Of a stretch of 64,000 bases of DNA, positions 54,667 to 63,980 are shown piece after piece. A program made the translations under genes and the position numbers. The notes below the pieces were generated by a model, which was not told the DNA's origin, ran no database searches, and saw only the letters and a list, made by a program, of their open reading frames with translations. How positions within the stretch are numbered: the stretch's first letter is position 1; every line of letters begins with the position of its first letter. Origin of the DNA: Desulforapulum autotrophicum HRM2 (GTDB lineage Bacteria > Desulfobacterota > Desulfobacteria > Desulfobacterales > Desulfobacteraceae); contig NC_012108.1 of the NCBI RefSeq assembly GCF_000020365.1, forward strand, positions 2,790,001 to 2,854,000, written 5' to 3'.

Positions 54667-55155
54667 ATGAATACAAGGGCCCTGGTAAGGCTTTGTCTGG
54701 TAAGTACCATTATCATAGCACTGGACCAGGCCACCAAGGCCCTTGTTGCAACAACACTTGTCCTCCATGAAAGCATTCCTGTGATCCACGGGTTCTTTAA
54801 CCTGACCCATATCATGAACCCCGGTGGTGCCTTTGGTTTATTTGCCGGGCATTCCCCTGAAGTACGGAAATTTTTCTTTTTGTTTGTCAGTTCCCTTGTG
54901 GCCCTCATGATCCTGTGGCTTTACCAGAGGACAGCACAAACCCACCGGGTCCTCTCCTTCGGCCTTGCCGCCATCTTTGCCGGAGCCGTGGGAAACCTTA
55001 TTGATCGTTTCAGATTTGGAATGGTGGTGGATTTCCTTGATTTCTACCTGGGGGCATATCATTGGCCGGCCTTTAACGTTGCCGATTCCGCCATTACCAT
55101 CGGCATGGTGGTCTTTGTCTACCATGTGATTTTTAACAAGGTTCCGGATCTATAG
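54667..55155 (+). CDS. lspA: Lipoprotein signal peptidase II
   Basis: 162 aa, four membrane helices. It cleaves prolipoproteins at the lipid-modified Cys. The two catalytic Asp are in GNLIDRFRFG and FNVADSAI, each with the usual flanking residues; IIALDQATKALV and NPGGAFGLFAG are further family blocks. The open frame extends back to 54601, but the ATG at 54667, 4 bp after the ileS stop with AAGGA upstream, fits the family start. lgt follows 8 bp later. Confidence 0.95.
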   Translation: MNTRALVRLCLVSTIIIALDQATKALVATTLVLHESIPVIHGFFNLTHIMNPGGAFGLFAGHSPEVRKFFFLFVSSLVALMILWLYQRTAQTHRVLSFGLAAIFAGAVGNLIDRFRFGMVVDFLDFYLGAYHWPAFNVADSAITIGMVVFVYHVIFNKVPDL

Positions 55156-55163
55156 GAGTCCCC

Positions 55164-55952
55164 ATGCACCCTGTCCTCTTTAAAATCGGAAATATAACCC
55201 TCTACACCTATGGGCTCTTTGTGGCCCTCGGATTCATGACCGCCCTGTGGGTTGCCAATCGCCGGGCTGAATACCGTGGAATCGAGCCGGAACTCATATC
55301 AGACCTTTTTTTTCTGATCCTTGCCTCATCATTGATTGGCGCACGTTTTTTTTATGTAATTCTCAATTTTTCCGAATTCAGCCACGATTTTCTCGAGGTG
55401 TTCAAGATCTGGAACGGCGGACTTGTCTTCTACGGCGGGTTCCTCTTTGCCATGGTCTCAGCTCTTGTGTTTGTTCGACGACGGTCCATCAATCTTTGGG
55501 CGACAGCTGACGTTCTGGCGCCACCCATTGCCATCGGACACGCAATCGGCAGAATTGGCTGTCTGTTTGCCGGGTGCTGTTATGGAAAGGTCTGCCACCT
55601 TCCCTGGGCCATCGAATTCCACAACATTGATTCCCTTGCCCCAAGGGAGGTGCCCCTCCATCCCACCCAGATCTATTCCATACTCTCCAACCTGATTATT
55701 TTCATCATCCTGATCCTGATGGAACGAAAAACGACCCACCCGAACAGGGGATTCAAGGGCCGAATCTTCTGGAGCTATATTTTTCTCTACGGGATGGCAA
55801 GAAGCGCCATCGAGACCTTCAGGGGCGATTTCAGGGGAAATTTTTTCATGGACATCCTCTCTGTTTCCCAGGCAATTGGGATTGCAATGGCCCTGTTTGC
55901 AGCCTTTATGCTTTTTTTCCTGTCACGGCAGGCACGACATGCCGGAAATTAA
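55164..55952 (+). CDS. lgt: Phosphatidylglycerol-prolipoprotein diacylglyceryl transferase
   Basis: 262 aa, seven membrane helices. It adds diacylglycerol to the lipobox Cys, the step before LspA. Motifs: IGNITLYTYGLFVALGF, VFYGGFLFAM, the Lgt signature region HAIGRIGCLFAGCCYG (commonly GRIGNFxNGE) and LHPTQIYSIL. The altered signature, with Cys-Leu in place of Asn-Phe and two adjacent Cys, is often seen in Desulfobacterota and some other groups. Its stop overlaps the holA start by 14 bp. Confidence 0.94.
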   Translation: MHPVLFKIGNITLYTYGLFVALGFMTALWVANRRAEYRGIEPELISDLFFLILASSLIGARFFYVILNFSEFSHDFLEVFKIWNGGLVFYGGFLFAMVSALVFVRRRSINLWATADVLAPPIAIGHAIGRIGCLFAGCCYGKVCHLPWAIEFHNIDSLAPREVPLHPTQIYSILSNLIIFIILILMERKTTHPNRGFKGRIFWSYIFLYGMARSAIETFRGDFRGNFFMDILSVSQAIGIAMALFAAFMLFFLSRQARHAGN

Positions 55953-57201
55953 TTACAATGCACTTTCTAAATTTCTTGCATCTGAACCCCTGCCGGGGTT
56001 CTTTCTTGCCTATGGCGAAGCGTTCCTCACCCGCAAGGCCTTTGATAAAATCATTGCAGCCCTCGTACCCGAAGAACGACGGGAACTATCCTATGAACTT
56101 TTAGAGGGGGTTGACGCATCCCTTGCCAATGTCAAAGAACGCCTGGCCACCTACTCGTTTGAACCGCTGCTGGTCCTGGGACTGAAGAATGCCCCTCTTT
56201 TTTCTGCCCCCACCGCTCCCAAAGTGGCGGGATTTTCGAAACAAGAGATAGACACCTTCCAGAAGTTCATTAAAAAACCTTTTTTGGAAGGTCATTTCCT
56301 TGTTGTCACAACCGACACCGCAGATAAGCGCCGGGCTCTTTTCAAAGAGATAAAGGCGGTGGGTCTGGTGATTGACTGTTCGGTTCCCAAAGGAAGTCGC
56401 CAGGCCGATAAAACACAGCAGTCCGCCATCCTGCGTCAGATTATGGAAGGTACTCTCAACGCCACGGGCAAGGGCATAGACGGGGACGCCTTTGCCATGC
56501 TTGTGGACCGTACCGGCTTTGACCCGTCAACCCTGAGTGACAACCTTGAAAAACTGGTCTCATTCATCGGCGAACGGGTCTCCATAACAGTTCAGGATGT
56601 GCAGAAGGTGGTAAAAAGAACCCGAAAGGATGCCATATTTGAACTCACCAATGCAGTATGCGACCGCAATGCAGGCACAGCTCTTTTTTATCTTAAATCC
56701 CTTTTAAACGCAGGCTTCCATCCGCTCCAAATTGTCATGGCCCTGTCAAACCAGCTCAGAAAACTTGTCCTTGTAAAATTTTTCATTGAAAGGTCCCGGC
56801 AAAGGGGAATCCCCTGCTGGCAACCCAACTCCCCCTACAACCGGTTCAAACAGCACACCATGCCCATGATTGAACAGGCAGATGCAGAGATTACAGCAAC
56901 GGCCGAAAACTGGGACAGGACCCTTGCCGGTCATGCAGCGCCCACCCCGGCTGGAAAATCCGGCAAACCCAAAACCAATAAAAACCTGACAGATCTTTTA
57001 ATTGCCCCTAACAAAAACAACACCTATCCGGTGTACCATACCTTTTTGAAAACAGACAATTTTTCCCTGGCTGAGCTGAAACAGGCAATAACCCGGCTCA
57101 GCGAGGTGGATATGAAGATGAAACGCTCGGCCAATGACCCTGAAATTGTGCTTGACAACCTGATTCTCTGGTTGTGCACAAAAGGAGAAAAAAATGCGTA
57201 G
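55939..57201 (+). CDS. holA: DNA polymerase III delta subunit
   Basis: 420 aa, somewhat longer than E. coli HolA (343). Delta opens the sliding clamp in the clamp-loader complex. Blocks: PGFFLAYGEAFLTRKAFDKI near the N-terminus, IGERVSITVQDVQKVV, then FELTNAVCDRNAGTALFYLK and LNAGFHPLQIVMALSNQLRKL in the lid and C-terminal regions. An insertion at about 290-365 (PTPAGKSGKPKTNKN) accounts for the length. The ATG at 55939 lies inside the lgt end. It overlaps pyk by 8 bp. Confidence 0.85.
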   Translation: MPEINYNALSKFLASEPLPGFFLAYGEAFLTRKAFDKIIAALVPEERRELSYELLEGVDASLANVKERLATYSFEPLLVLGLKNAPLFSAPTAPKVAGFSKQEIDTFQKFIKKPFLEGHFLVVTTDTADKRRALFKEIKAVGLVIDCSVPKGSRQADKTQQSAILRQIMEGTLNATGKGIDGDAFAMLVDRTGFDPSTLSDNLEKLVSFIGERVSITVQDVQKVVKRTRKDAIFELTNAVCDRNAGTALFYLKSLLNAGFHPLQIVMALSNQLRKLVLVKFFIERSRQRGIPCWQPNSPYNRFKQHTMPMIEQADAEITATAENWDRTLAGHAAPTPAGKSGKPKTNKNLTDLLIAPNKNNTYPVYHTFLKTDNFSLAELKQAITRLSEVDMKMKRSANDPEIVLDNLILWLCTKGEKNA

Positions 57202-58609
57202 AAAGACAAAAATCGTGGCCACCATATCGGACCGGAACTGTGAGCCGGAATTTTTAAAACAGCTCTACGATGCAGGAATGGATGTTGTACGCCTGAACAC
57301 GGCCCACCAGACCCATGAAGATGCCCTGAAGGTGATTGAAAACGTCAGAAAAGTCTCGAATAAAATCGCCATTCTCATCGACACCAAGGGACCTGAGATC
57401 AGAACCTGTGGGGCCGACACCCCCCTCACCGTTGCCTATGGGGATTTTATCCAAATCAAGGGAGCTCCGGACGAACGTTCTGCAGGCAATATCATCTATG
57501 TCTCCTACCCAGGTTTTGTAAATGACGTTCCCGTGGGAACCACCATCCTCATTGATGACGGATCCATCGCACTTACCGTCAAGGAGAGGAACTCAGATTT
57601 CCTTACCTGTTTTGTGGAAAATGACGGAATCATCTACGGCAGAAAAAGCGTCAACATCCCAGCCGTCCATGTGAAGCTGCCTGCCTTGAGCGAAAAGGAC
57701 AAGGGATTCATCCGGTTTGCCGCAGACAACCATGTTGACTTTATTGCCCACTCCTTTGTCAGGCACAGGGAAGATGTGCTTGCCGTTCAGAGAATCCTGG
57801 ACGAACGAAAGAGCACCATCAAAATCATTGCAAAAATCGAAAACAGCGGCGGAGTTGAAAACATCGACGAGATACTCGAAGTGGCCTATGGCATCATGAT
57901 CGCCAGGGGAGATCTTGCCGTTGAGATACCGGCCGAAAAGATCCCTTTGGTTCAAAAAGCCCTGGTGCGGCGCTGTATTGAGAAACGGGCACCTGTGATT
58001 GTAGCCACCCAGATGCTCCATTCCATGATGACATCCCCCAGACCCACACGGGCCGAGGTGTCGGATGTGGCCAATGCCTGCCTTGATTCAACCGATGCCC
58101 TCATGCTTTCCGGGGAAACGGCCAGTGGCAAGTATCCGTTGTTAGCCGTTCAGACCATGGCAAAAATTGCCAACGAGGTCGAGACAAACCGGAGCACCTA
58201 CATCAACACCCCCTACACCCTTGAAAACAAAATAACCGGTTACCTGGCAAAGTCGGCGGTCAAGGCATCCATGCGTCTAAACACCGAGGCCATCGTTGCC
58301 GATTCCATAACAGGTACCACCATCCGGGCCATTGCCGCCTATCGGGGAGACAACCCCATCTATGCCCAGACCTATGATGAAAAGGTAATGCGTGAACTTG
58401 CCCTGAGCTTCGGGGTCCATGCCGATACCATTCAAAGGGAGGAGGCAACCACCATTCCCATTAGAAAGGCAATCCTCAGGCTCATCGAACAGGGTATCCT
58501 CAAGGAAGACACCCTGATAACGGTTCTTGCCGGTCACTTTGGATCAGATCATGGCGCCTCTTACATTGAGATAAGCACGGCTAAAAGAATGATGGCAAGG
58601 GGATGCTAA
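57194..58609 (+). CDS. pyk: Pyruvate kinase
   Basis: 471 aa. It converts phosphoenolpyruvate and ADP to pyruvate and ATP. It opens with RRKTKIVATISDRN; the active-site blocks are LIDTKGPEIRT, AKIENSGGVENIDEI (catalytic Lys and metal Glu) and MIARGDLAVEIP, with LMLSGETASGKYP later. The C-terminal regulatory domain is complete. The family's usual KIVCTIGP opening is varied here (KIVATISD). AAAGGAG lies before the ATG and inside the holA end. Confidence 0.95.
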   Translation: MRRKTKIVATISDRNCEPEFLKQLYDAGMDVVRLNTAHQTHEDALKVIENVRKVSNKIAILIDTKGPEIRTCGADTPLTVAYGDFIQIKGAPDERSAGNIIYVSYPGFVNDVPVGTTILIDDGSIALTVKERNSDFLTCFVENDGIIYGRKSVNIPAVHVKLPALSEKDKGFIRFAADNHVDFIAHSFVRHREDVLAVQRILDERKSTIKIIAKIENSGGVENIDEILEVAYGIMIARGDLAVEIPAEKIPLVQKALVRRCIEKRAPVIVATQMLHSMMTSPRPTRAEVSDVANACLDSTDALMLSGETASGKYPLLAVQTMAKIANEVETNRSTYINTPYTLENKITGYLAKSAVKASMRLNTEAIVADSITGTTIRAIAAYRGDNPIYAQTYDEKVMRELALSFGVHADTIQREEATTIPIRKAILRLIEQGILKEDTLITVLAGHFGSDHGASYIEISTAKRMMARGC

Positions 58610-58612
58610 ATC

Positions 58613-58861
58613 CTAGAGCAACAGCTTGTTCTGTTCCGCAAGCATATTCCATTTGTTCAGGGGAATGGAGGTGATCTTTGTAAGATCATGGTTGGGTATG
58701 AGGCCAAAGTTGGGGGATGCGATATAAACTACCGTTGATTTACCAGGGGTCAGTTCTTCCTGACCGCCATCCTGAAGGGCAATGCGTTTTCCAACGAATT
58801 TTAATGCCTTGTCTCCCAGGCCTTTAGTCTCTTTTGGGGTATAGACGGCTTCATAGTACAT
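58613..58861 (-). CDS. Conserved-looking small protein of unknown function
   Basis: 82 aa, soluble, no signal peptide. I do not recognise a family. Visible features are a Lys/Gly-rich first third (KETKGLGDKALKFVGKR) and a later part rich in Leu, Asn and Pro (NFGLIPNHDLTKITSIPLNK). GAGAGGA before the ATG supports translation. It ends 3 bp after the convergent pyk stop. Confidence 0.55.
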   Translation of the reverse strand: MYYEAVYTPKETKGLGDKALKFVGKRIALQDGGQEELTPGKSTVVYIASPNFGLIPNHDLTKITSIPLNKWNMLAEQNKLLL

Positions 58862-59007
58862 TTTAAAATCCTCTCAAAAGTAGATGCCAACTAACAAATC
58901 AACGGGAAAAAATATATACCGAATATACCGCATCCAAAGGATTAAATAAAGATAAATCAGCAAACAGTTTCACCCGAATCAACCCGTTGAACAGAAGCGC
59001 AGTATTT

Positions 59008-59874
59008 CTAATTGTGAGAAAAAAGGGCCTGGGCTTCAAATGAGCTTCTAACAAACGGACCCGATGCAACAGTTTTAAATCCCATTCCCAGTGCCAGCTC
59101 CTTGAGATCGTCAAATTCGTCCGGTGGATAGTAGCGATCCACGGCAAGGTGGGCCTTTGACGGCTGAAGGTACTGGCCGATGGTGAGAATACTACATCCA
59201 TGGGCCACAAGATCCTTCATGGTCTCCAGAAGTTCTTCCCGTGTTTCACCCAGACCCACCATTAATCCTGATTTCACAGGAATGGCTGGATTTATCTGAT
59301 GTGCCCGGGCAAGCAGTTCAAGGGAACGATGGTAGATCGCCTCAGGCCGTGCCGTCGGATACAGGGATGGGACTGTTTCAATGTTGTGGTTTAGCACCTC
59401 AGGCCGGGCATCCATAACTGTTCGAAGGGATGACTCACTGCCGCCAAAATCAGGAATCAGCACCTCAACCCCGATCAAATCGGGCAGGGTTTCCCTGAGG
59501 GCTTCAATGGTCCTGACAAAATGGGCCGCTCCCCCATCTTCAAGGTCGTCCCGGGTGACCGAGGTGATCACCACATAGGTTAGTCCTAGGGCAAGGGCTG
59601 CCCTGGCAACGGATTCAGGCTCCGTTGCGTCGGGCGCCAAAGGTTTTCCGTGACTGACATTGCAGTAGCGGCAATTCCGGGTACAAAGATCCCCAAGAAT
59701 CATAAAGGTTGCCGTGTGGTTTGCGAAACAATGCCAGATATTCGGGCATTTTGCCTCCTGGCACACCGTGTGGAGGTGTGCACCCTGAACAAGCTTTCTC
59801 ACCCGTTCAAATTCAGGCCCCCTTGGAAGGGAGCGTTTGAGCCAGGCAGGTTTTGCAGTGGTTTGAGTGTTCAT
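59008..59874 (-). CDS. lipA: Lipoyl synthase
   Basis: 288 aa, radical SAM enzyme inserting two sulfurs into protein-bound octanoyl groups. The auxiliary cluster Cys are in CQEAKCPNIWHC, and the radical-SAM cluster in CTRNCRYC. Further blocks: VVITSVTRDDLEDGGAAHF, NHNIETVPSLYP, KSGLMVGLGET and LTIGQYLQPS. The final conserved Arg-Ser-Ser-Phe (GPFVRSSFEA) is present. The ATG at 59874 follows GAGGAAAAA; an in-frame TTG four codons earlier was not used. It is 8 bp downstream of lipB. Confidence 0.96.
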   Translation of the reverse strand: MNTQTTAKPAWLKRSLPRGPEFERVRKLVQGAHLHTVCQEAKCPNIWHCFANHTATFMILGDLCTRNCRYCNVSHGKPLAPDATEPESVARAALALGLTYVVITSVTRDDLEDGGAAHFVRTIEALRETLPDLIGVEVLIPDFGGSESSLRTVMDARPEVLNHNIETVPSLYPTARPEAIYHRSLELLARAHQINPAIPVKSGLMVGLGETREELLETMKDLVAHGCSILTIGQYLQPSKAHLAVDRYYPPDEFDDLKELALGMGFKTVASGPFVRSSFEAQALFSHN

Positions 59875-59882
59875 TTTTTTCC

Positions 59883-60644
59883 TCAAAAAAGAGTTTCCAA
59901 ATGGTGAACCAGTCGGTGTTTGGCCCTGTCAAGGCCAGTAGAGCCATCAAGTCCATTGGATTTTTCCTGGCCAATACACTCCCTTTGGATGGATGTCATG
60001 GAAACGTCGGTCATGCCACAGGGATTTATCCAGGAAAAGGGGGCAAGATCCAGATTAACATTCAGGGCAAGGCCGTGGAACGAGATGTTGTGGTGTATGG
60101 CAAGGCCCACGCTGCCGATCTTTTTTTGAACCCCCTGGCTGGTTACCCAGATACCATGATTTTTCGAATTTCGACCGGCCCTGACATCAAAATCAAGGCA
60201 GGTGTCGATCATGGCCTGTTCAAGGGTGTGGACAAAATCAGCCACCCCGATCTTCGCCCTTGCCAGATCCATGATGGGATAAACCACCACCTGGCCCGGT
60301 CCGTGGAAGGTGATATTACCCCCCCGGCCCGTTTCAATCACACAGATTCCCCGGGTTTCAAGGAATGCATCATCAACCATGAGGTTTTCCCTGCCGCCCC
60401 TTCGACCCAGGGTAAAAACAGCCGGGTGCTCGACCACCAGAATCACATCTGCTCCATGGGGGTCATCAACCTTTTGAGCGACAATTTTTTTTTGAAGGAC
60501 AAAGGCAGTCCCATAGTCCATCAGGCCCAGGTCCTGAACCCGGCGACAACCCTGACCCCCCCGGGGGGTCTTAAAGACCGAACCCATTGGACGGCCATTC
60601 GTGGCTCGTCCTTTGGCCGACCCATTGTTTAACCGCACAGGCAT
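59883..60644 (-). CDS. lipB: Octanoyltransferase (lipoate biosynthesis)
   Basis: 253 aa. It moves octanoate from ACP to target proteins, here plausibly GcvH from the same operon. Motifs: VEHPAVFTLGRRGG, GNITFHGPGQVVVYPI, the catalytic Lys in VQKKIGSVGLA and the catalytic Cys in SWINPCGMTDV. The ATG at 60644 overlaps the gcvPB stop by 16 bp with AAGGAA just upstream. It carries about 35 extra residues before the domain (VQDLGLMDYG); an internal ATG at 60587 would shorten it. Confidence 0.93.
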   Translation of the reverse strand: MPVRLNNGSAKGRATNGRPMGSVFKTPRGGQGCRRVQDLGLMDYGTAFVLQKKIVAQKVDDPHGADVILVVEHPAVFTLGRRGGRENLMVDDAFLETRGICVIETGRGGNITFHGPGQVVVYPIMDLARAKIGVADFVHTLEQAMIDTCLDFDVRAGRNSKNHGIWVTSQGVQKKIGSVGLAIHHNISFHGLALNVNLDLAPFSWINPCGMTDVSMTSIQRECIGQEKSNGLDGSTGLDRAKHRLVHHLETLF

Positions 60645-62116
60645 GGCTTCCTTGCCGCTGTTACCTCGTCCAGGCGTTGCATCTTTGGCAGATGGGGGGC
60701 GGACCTGACAAGATCGGGGTTTGTCCGGGCCTCCTCGGCAATGGCCTTGAGGGCATGGATCAAACCATCAATGGTCTCCTTGGATTCCGTCTCTGTGGGT
60801 TCTATCATCAGGGCACCGTGGACAACCAGGGGAAAATAGATGGTCGGCGGATGGAACCCGTAATCCATGAGCCGTTTTGCCATGTCAAGGGTGGTCACCT
60901 TGTGGGGAGCCTGGCCCTTGTCGCTGAACACACATTCATGCATACAGGGCCTGTCATAGGCAAGATCAAGGGTGTCCTTAAGACTCTCCTTGATGTAGTT
61001 CGCGTTGAGAACGGCTAACTGGCTGACCCGTTTCAACCCGTCGGGCCCCAGGGATCTGATGTAGGCATAGGCACGGACAAGGATTCCGAAATGACCGTAA
61101 AAGGTGAGCATCCGCCCAATGGAATCCGGGCCCTTTTCCTTGAACGAAAACCCCTTGTCATCTTTGACTATCCGTGGTCCCGGCAAGAATGGCACCAGCT
61201 TCTCCACCACAGAAATGGGTCCGGACCCGGGCCCACCACCCCCGTGGGGAGTTGAAAAGGTCTTGTGCAGATTGTAGTGGACCACATCCATGCCAAGGTC
61301 ACCGGGTCGTACTATGCCGAGAACCGCGTTCATGTTGGCGCCGTCTCCGTACACAAGGCCACCTTTCTGGTGAACGATATCACAAATTTCTTTTAAGTCT
61401 TCTTCAAACAGCCCCAGGGTATTGGGATTGGTGATCATTATCCCTGCCGTGTCCTCGTCCATGGCATCGGCAACAGCTTTGGGGGTCAGCATACCAAGTT
61501 CCGAGGATGTGATGTTCACGGGCGAATATCCGCAAAGGGCTGCACTTGCGGGGTTGGTTCCGTGGGCCGTGTCCGGAATGAGAATCTTTGTGCGCTGGCG
61601 TCCGTTCTTTGCATGATAGGCGTGGATAATCATCATTCCTGTAAGCTCACCATGGGCACCGGCTGCAGGCTGCAAGGTGGTGGCTGCCATGCCTGCAATC
61701 TCGGCAAGGAATCCTTCGAGGGTATGCATCAGCTCAAGGGCGCCCTGGGAAAGATCCGGGTCTGCCAGGGGATGGGCTGCGGCAAATCCAATCCTTGCCG
61801 CCTGGACATCGTTGGTCTTGGGGTTATACTTCATGGTACACGACCCAAGGGGATACATGGCAGAATCAATGCCGATGTTCCATTGGGAAAGCCGAGTGTA
61901 ATGCCGGACAACATCAAGCTCATAAAGTTCAGGTAACTCGGGTGCTTCGCCCACAAGGTCAGGGTCAAGGGGGGATACTTCAACATCCGCCAGGGGAATT
62001 GAGATGCCGCATCGGCCGGGTTTACTCTTTTCCCACAACAGGGGTTCCTTGAAAATCAATCCTTGGGTGCCATTGCCGGTTTCTGGTTCTAGGCCGGTTT
62101 TGTTTGGGGTTTCCAT
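60629..62116 (-). CDS. gcvPB: Glycine dehydrogenase (decarboxylating) subunit 2
   Basis: 495 aa, the C-terminal half of the split P-protein. The PLP-binding Lys is in DVVHYNLHKTFSTPHGGGGP. Upstream blocks include SAMYPLGSCTMKYNPKTND and AGAHGELTGMMI. With subunit 1 it decarboxylates glycine and loads the aminomethyl group on lipoyl-GcvH. The open frame extends to 62176; the start at 62116 has GGGAGG 7 nt upstream and overlaps the gcvPA stop by one base (TAATG). Confidence 0.96.
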   Translation of the reverse strand: METPNKTGLEPETGNGTQGLIFKEPLLWEKSKPGRCGISIPLADVEVSPLDPDLVGEAPELPELYELDVVRHYTRLSQWNIGIDSAMYPLGSCTMKYNPKTNDVQAARIGFAAAHPLADPDLSQGALELMHTLEGFLAEIAGMAATTLQPAAGAHGELTGMMIIHAYHAKNGRQRTKILIPDTAHGTNPASAALCGYSPVNITSSELGMLTPKAVADAMDEDTAGIMITNPNTLGLFEEDLKEICDIVHQKGGLVYGDGANMNAVLGIVRPGDLGMDVVHYNLHKTFSTPHGGGGPGSGPISVVEKLVPFLPGPRIVKDDKGFSFKEKGPDSIGRMLTFYGHFGILVRAYAYIRSLGPDGLKRVSQLAVLNANYIKESLKDTLDLAYDRPCMHECVFSDKGQAPHKVTTLDMAKRLMDYGFHPPTIYFPLVVHGALMIEPTETESKETIDGLIHALKAIAEEARTNPDLVRSAPHLPKMQRLDEVTAARKPCLCG

Positions 62117-63447
62117 TATTTCACCTCCCTTGCCAGGGTTTCCATATCCTGCCTGGAAAAGACTTCGGTTGCGCAAAACAGATAGTGGTTGGCCAGGGCC
62201 GGGTAATAGGGCTCAAGGTCAAGGCCTGCCACCATGTTGAAACGGGTTTTAAGGGTCTCTCGCTTTTCCCTGAACCCGTCATTCACCTTTAAGACAAACT
62301 CGTTGAAAAAGGGTCGGTCAAAGGCCGGTTCAAGGCCTGCATCCTGGAGGGCAGCCTTCAGGAATACGGCCTTGTCATGGTTGATCTGGGCGATTTTACG
62401 CATACCAACCCTGCCGGTAAAGGCCATGTACATGCCCGCAGCCATGGCGTTTAGCCCGTTGTTAGAACAGATGTTGGAGCTGGCCTTTTCACGTTTGATG
62501 TGCTGCTCACGTGTGGCAAGGGTCAGTACAAATCCGGGTTCGCCAGCCATGTCTGTGGTTTTTCCCACATAGCGGCCGGGCAGGGCGCGCATGAGATTTT
62601 TGGTGGACGAGAGGATTCCAAGGCCCGGACCGCCAAAACTCTGGGGGATACCAAGGCTCTGACCTTCGCCGGCAACCAGATCTGCGCCAAAGCTTCCGGG
62701 GTTTTTCAGTAAGCCATAGGCCAGGGCTTCGGTGAACGAGGTGATAAACAACGCTTTTTTTGAATCAGCAATGGCCTTGACACGGGCAAGATCCTCAATG
62801 CAGCCCAAAAAATTAGGGCTCTGCACGGCAATGCCGGCCACATCAAGGGTATCAAGCAAGGAAAAGTCGGTGGTGCCGTCGGGATTTTGGGGAAGCTCGA
62901 CCATGGAATAGCCGGCCGGCGTCAGGTAGGTTTTGATGATTTCCCTGTGAAAGGGATGAACCAGGCTTGAAACGGCCACGGTTCGGGTCTGTTTATTTTT
63001 CCTGAGTGCAATTAACAGGGCCTCGGCAAGGGCCGTTCCGCAGTCATAGTGGGAGGCTGTGGCGATATCCATGCCTAAAAGCGCGGTGATCATGCTCTGG
63101 AACTCATAGATACCCTGGAGGGTACCCTGGCTGACCTCGGGCTGGTAGGGAGTGTAGGCCGTTGCAAACTCAGATCGACCGATCAGATAGGAGAGGGCGG
63201 AAGGGATGTGATGGCTGTAGCTGCCGGCCCCAATAAACACCCGGGACCTTGAAGCTGCCCCCATGGAACCGGCAAGGGCCTCCATGTGGTCGTTCAGAGC
63301 CCACTCGTCCATGGCCGGGGGCAGATCAAGGGGCTCCCTGACCCTGAACTTTTCAGGTATTACGGTGAAAAGATCCTCAAGAGAGTCCATGCCCGTGACG
63401 GACAGCATCTCTCGTATGTCCTGGTCTGTATGGGGTAGATAGCGCAT
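62116..63447 (-). CDS. gcvPA: Glycine dehydrogenase (decarboxylating) subunit 1
   Basis: 443 aa, the N-terminal half of the split P-protein. Typical blocks: MRYLPHTDQDIREML at the start, FIGAGSYSHHIPSALSYL, TAYTPYQPEVSQGTLQGIYE and MDIATASHYDCGTALAEA. AAGGA precedes the ATG. It lies 16 bp after gcvH and is joined to gcvPB by a TAATG overlap, so the two subunits should be made in equal amounts. Confidence 0.96.
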   Translation of the reverse strand: MRYLPHTDQDIREMLSVTGMDSLEDLFTVIPEKFRVREPLDLPPAMDEWALNDHMEALAGSMGAASRSRVFIGAGSYSHHIPSALSYLIGRSEFATAYTPYQPEVSQGTLQGIYEFQSMITALLGMDIATASHYDCGTALAEALLIALRKNKQTRTVAVSSLVHPFHREIIKTYLTPAGYSMVELPQNPDGTTDFSLLDTLDVAGIAVQSPNFLGCIEDLARVKAIADSKKALFITSFTEALAYGLLKNPGSFGADLVAGEGQSLGIPQSFGGPGLGILSSTKNLMRALPGRYVGKTTDMAGEPGFVLTLATREQHIKREKASSNICSNNGLNAMAAGMYMAFTGRVGMRKIAQINHDKAVFLKAALQDAGLEPAFDRPFFNEFVLKVNDGFREKRETLKTRFNMVAGLDLEPYYPALANHYLFCATEVFSRQDMETLAREVK

Positions 63448-63463
63448 GGTTTTATCCTTCGTT

Positions 63464-63862
63464 TTATCCTTCTAAAGATTCAAGGTAGGTTTTCTTATCC
63501 ATTAAAAGGTCCATCTCAGCGACATTGGACGGCTTGACCCGGATGATCCATCCGGCACCATAGCAGTCGTTGTTGACAAGTTCAGGGGCATCTTCAAGCC
63601 CTTGGTTAATCTCCACAACTTCGCCGGAAACAGGCATATAGAGCTCTGAAACCGCCTTTACCGATTCAACAGTACCAAACTCATCCCCCTTTGAGAAAGA
63701 GGTCCCGATTTCAGGCATCTCCACAAAAACAATCTCCCCAAGCTGATCCTGGGCATAGTCGTTGATGCCGATGGTGAAAACCGTGTTCTCGACCTTTGCC
63801 CACTCATGGTCCTCGGTGTAGCGTACATCTTCCGGCAGATTCAGTTCATTAATTTCTTTCAT
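63464..63862 (-). CDS. gcvH: Glycine cleavage system H protein
   Basis: 132 aa, lipoyl-carrier protein. The lipoylated Lys is in TVESVKAVSELYMP. Other blocks: YTEDHEWAKVE, GINDYAQDQLGEIVFVEMPE and GAGWIIRVKPS. AAGGAGG precedes the ATG. It is the first complete gene of the gcvH-gcvPA-gcvPB-lipB-lipA unit. A dispersed repeat copy (63881-63980) ends about 8 bp before its ribosome site. No glycine riboswitch was seen in the visible leader. Confidence 0.97.
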   Translation of the reverse strand: MKEINELNLPEDVRYTEDHEWAKVENTVFTIGINDYAQDQLGEIVFVEMPEIGTSFSKGDEFGTVESVKAVSELYMPVSGEVVEINQGLEDAPELVNNDCYGAGWIIRVKPSNVAEMDLLMDKKTYLESLEG

Positions 63863-63880
63863 TGGCTTACCTCCTTATCG

Positions 63881-63980
63881 TTTTTATATGAAACACTCAC
63901 CGAAGCTTCATCAGTGGAGGTGTTTCAGACTTCGTTGTGGCCGGATACCATCTATCGCTCCGGCCGTGCCGGTTTATATA
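63881..63980 (-). repeat. Dispersed repeat, copy R3, next to the gcvH start
   Basis: On the minus strand it reads TATATAAACCGGCACGGCC, GGAGCGA, TATCCGGCCACAACGAA, TGAAACACC, AAGCTTCGGTGAGTG and TTTCATATAAAAA, matching R2 block for block. Its right end lies beside the gcvH ribosome site, the same placement as R2 before hisC. Confidence 0.85.

Noticed and set aside
59853-60632. 259 aa plus-strand open frame
   Set aside because: Antisense to lipB, which has intact catalytic residues.
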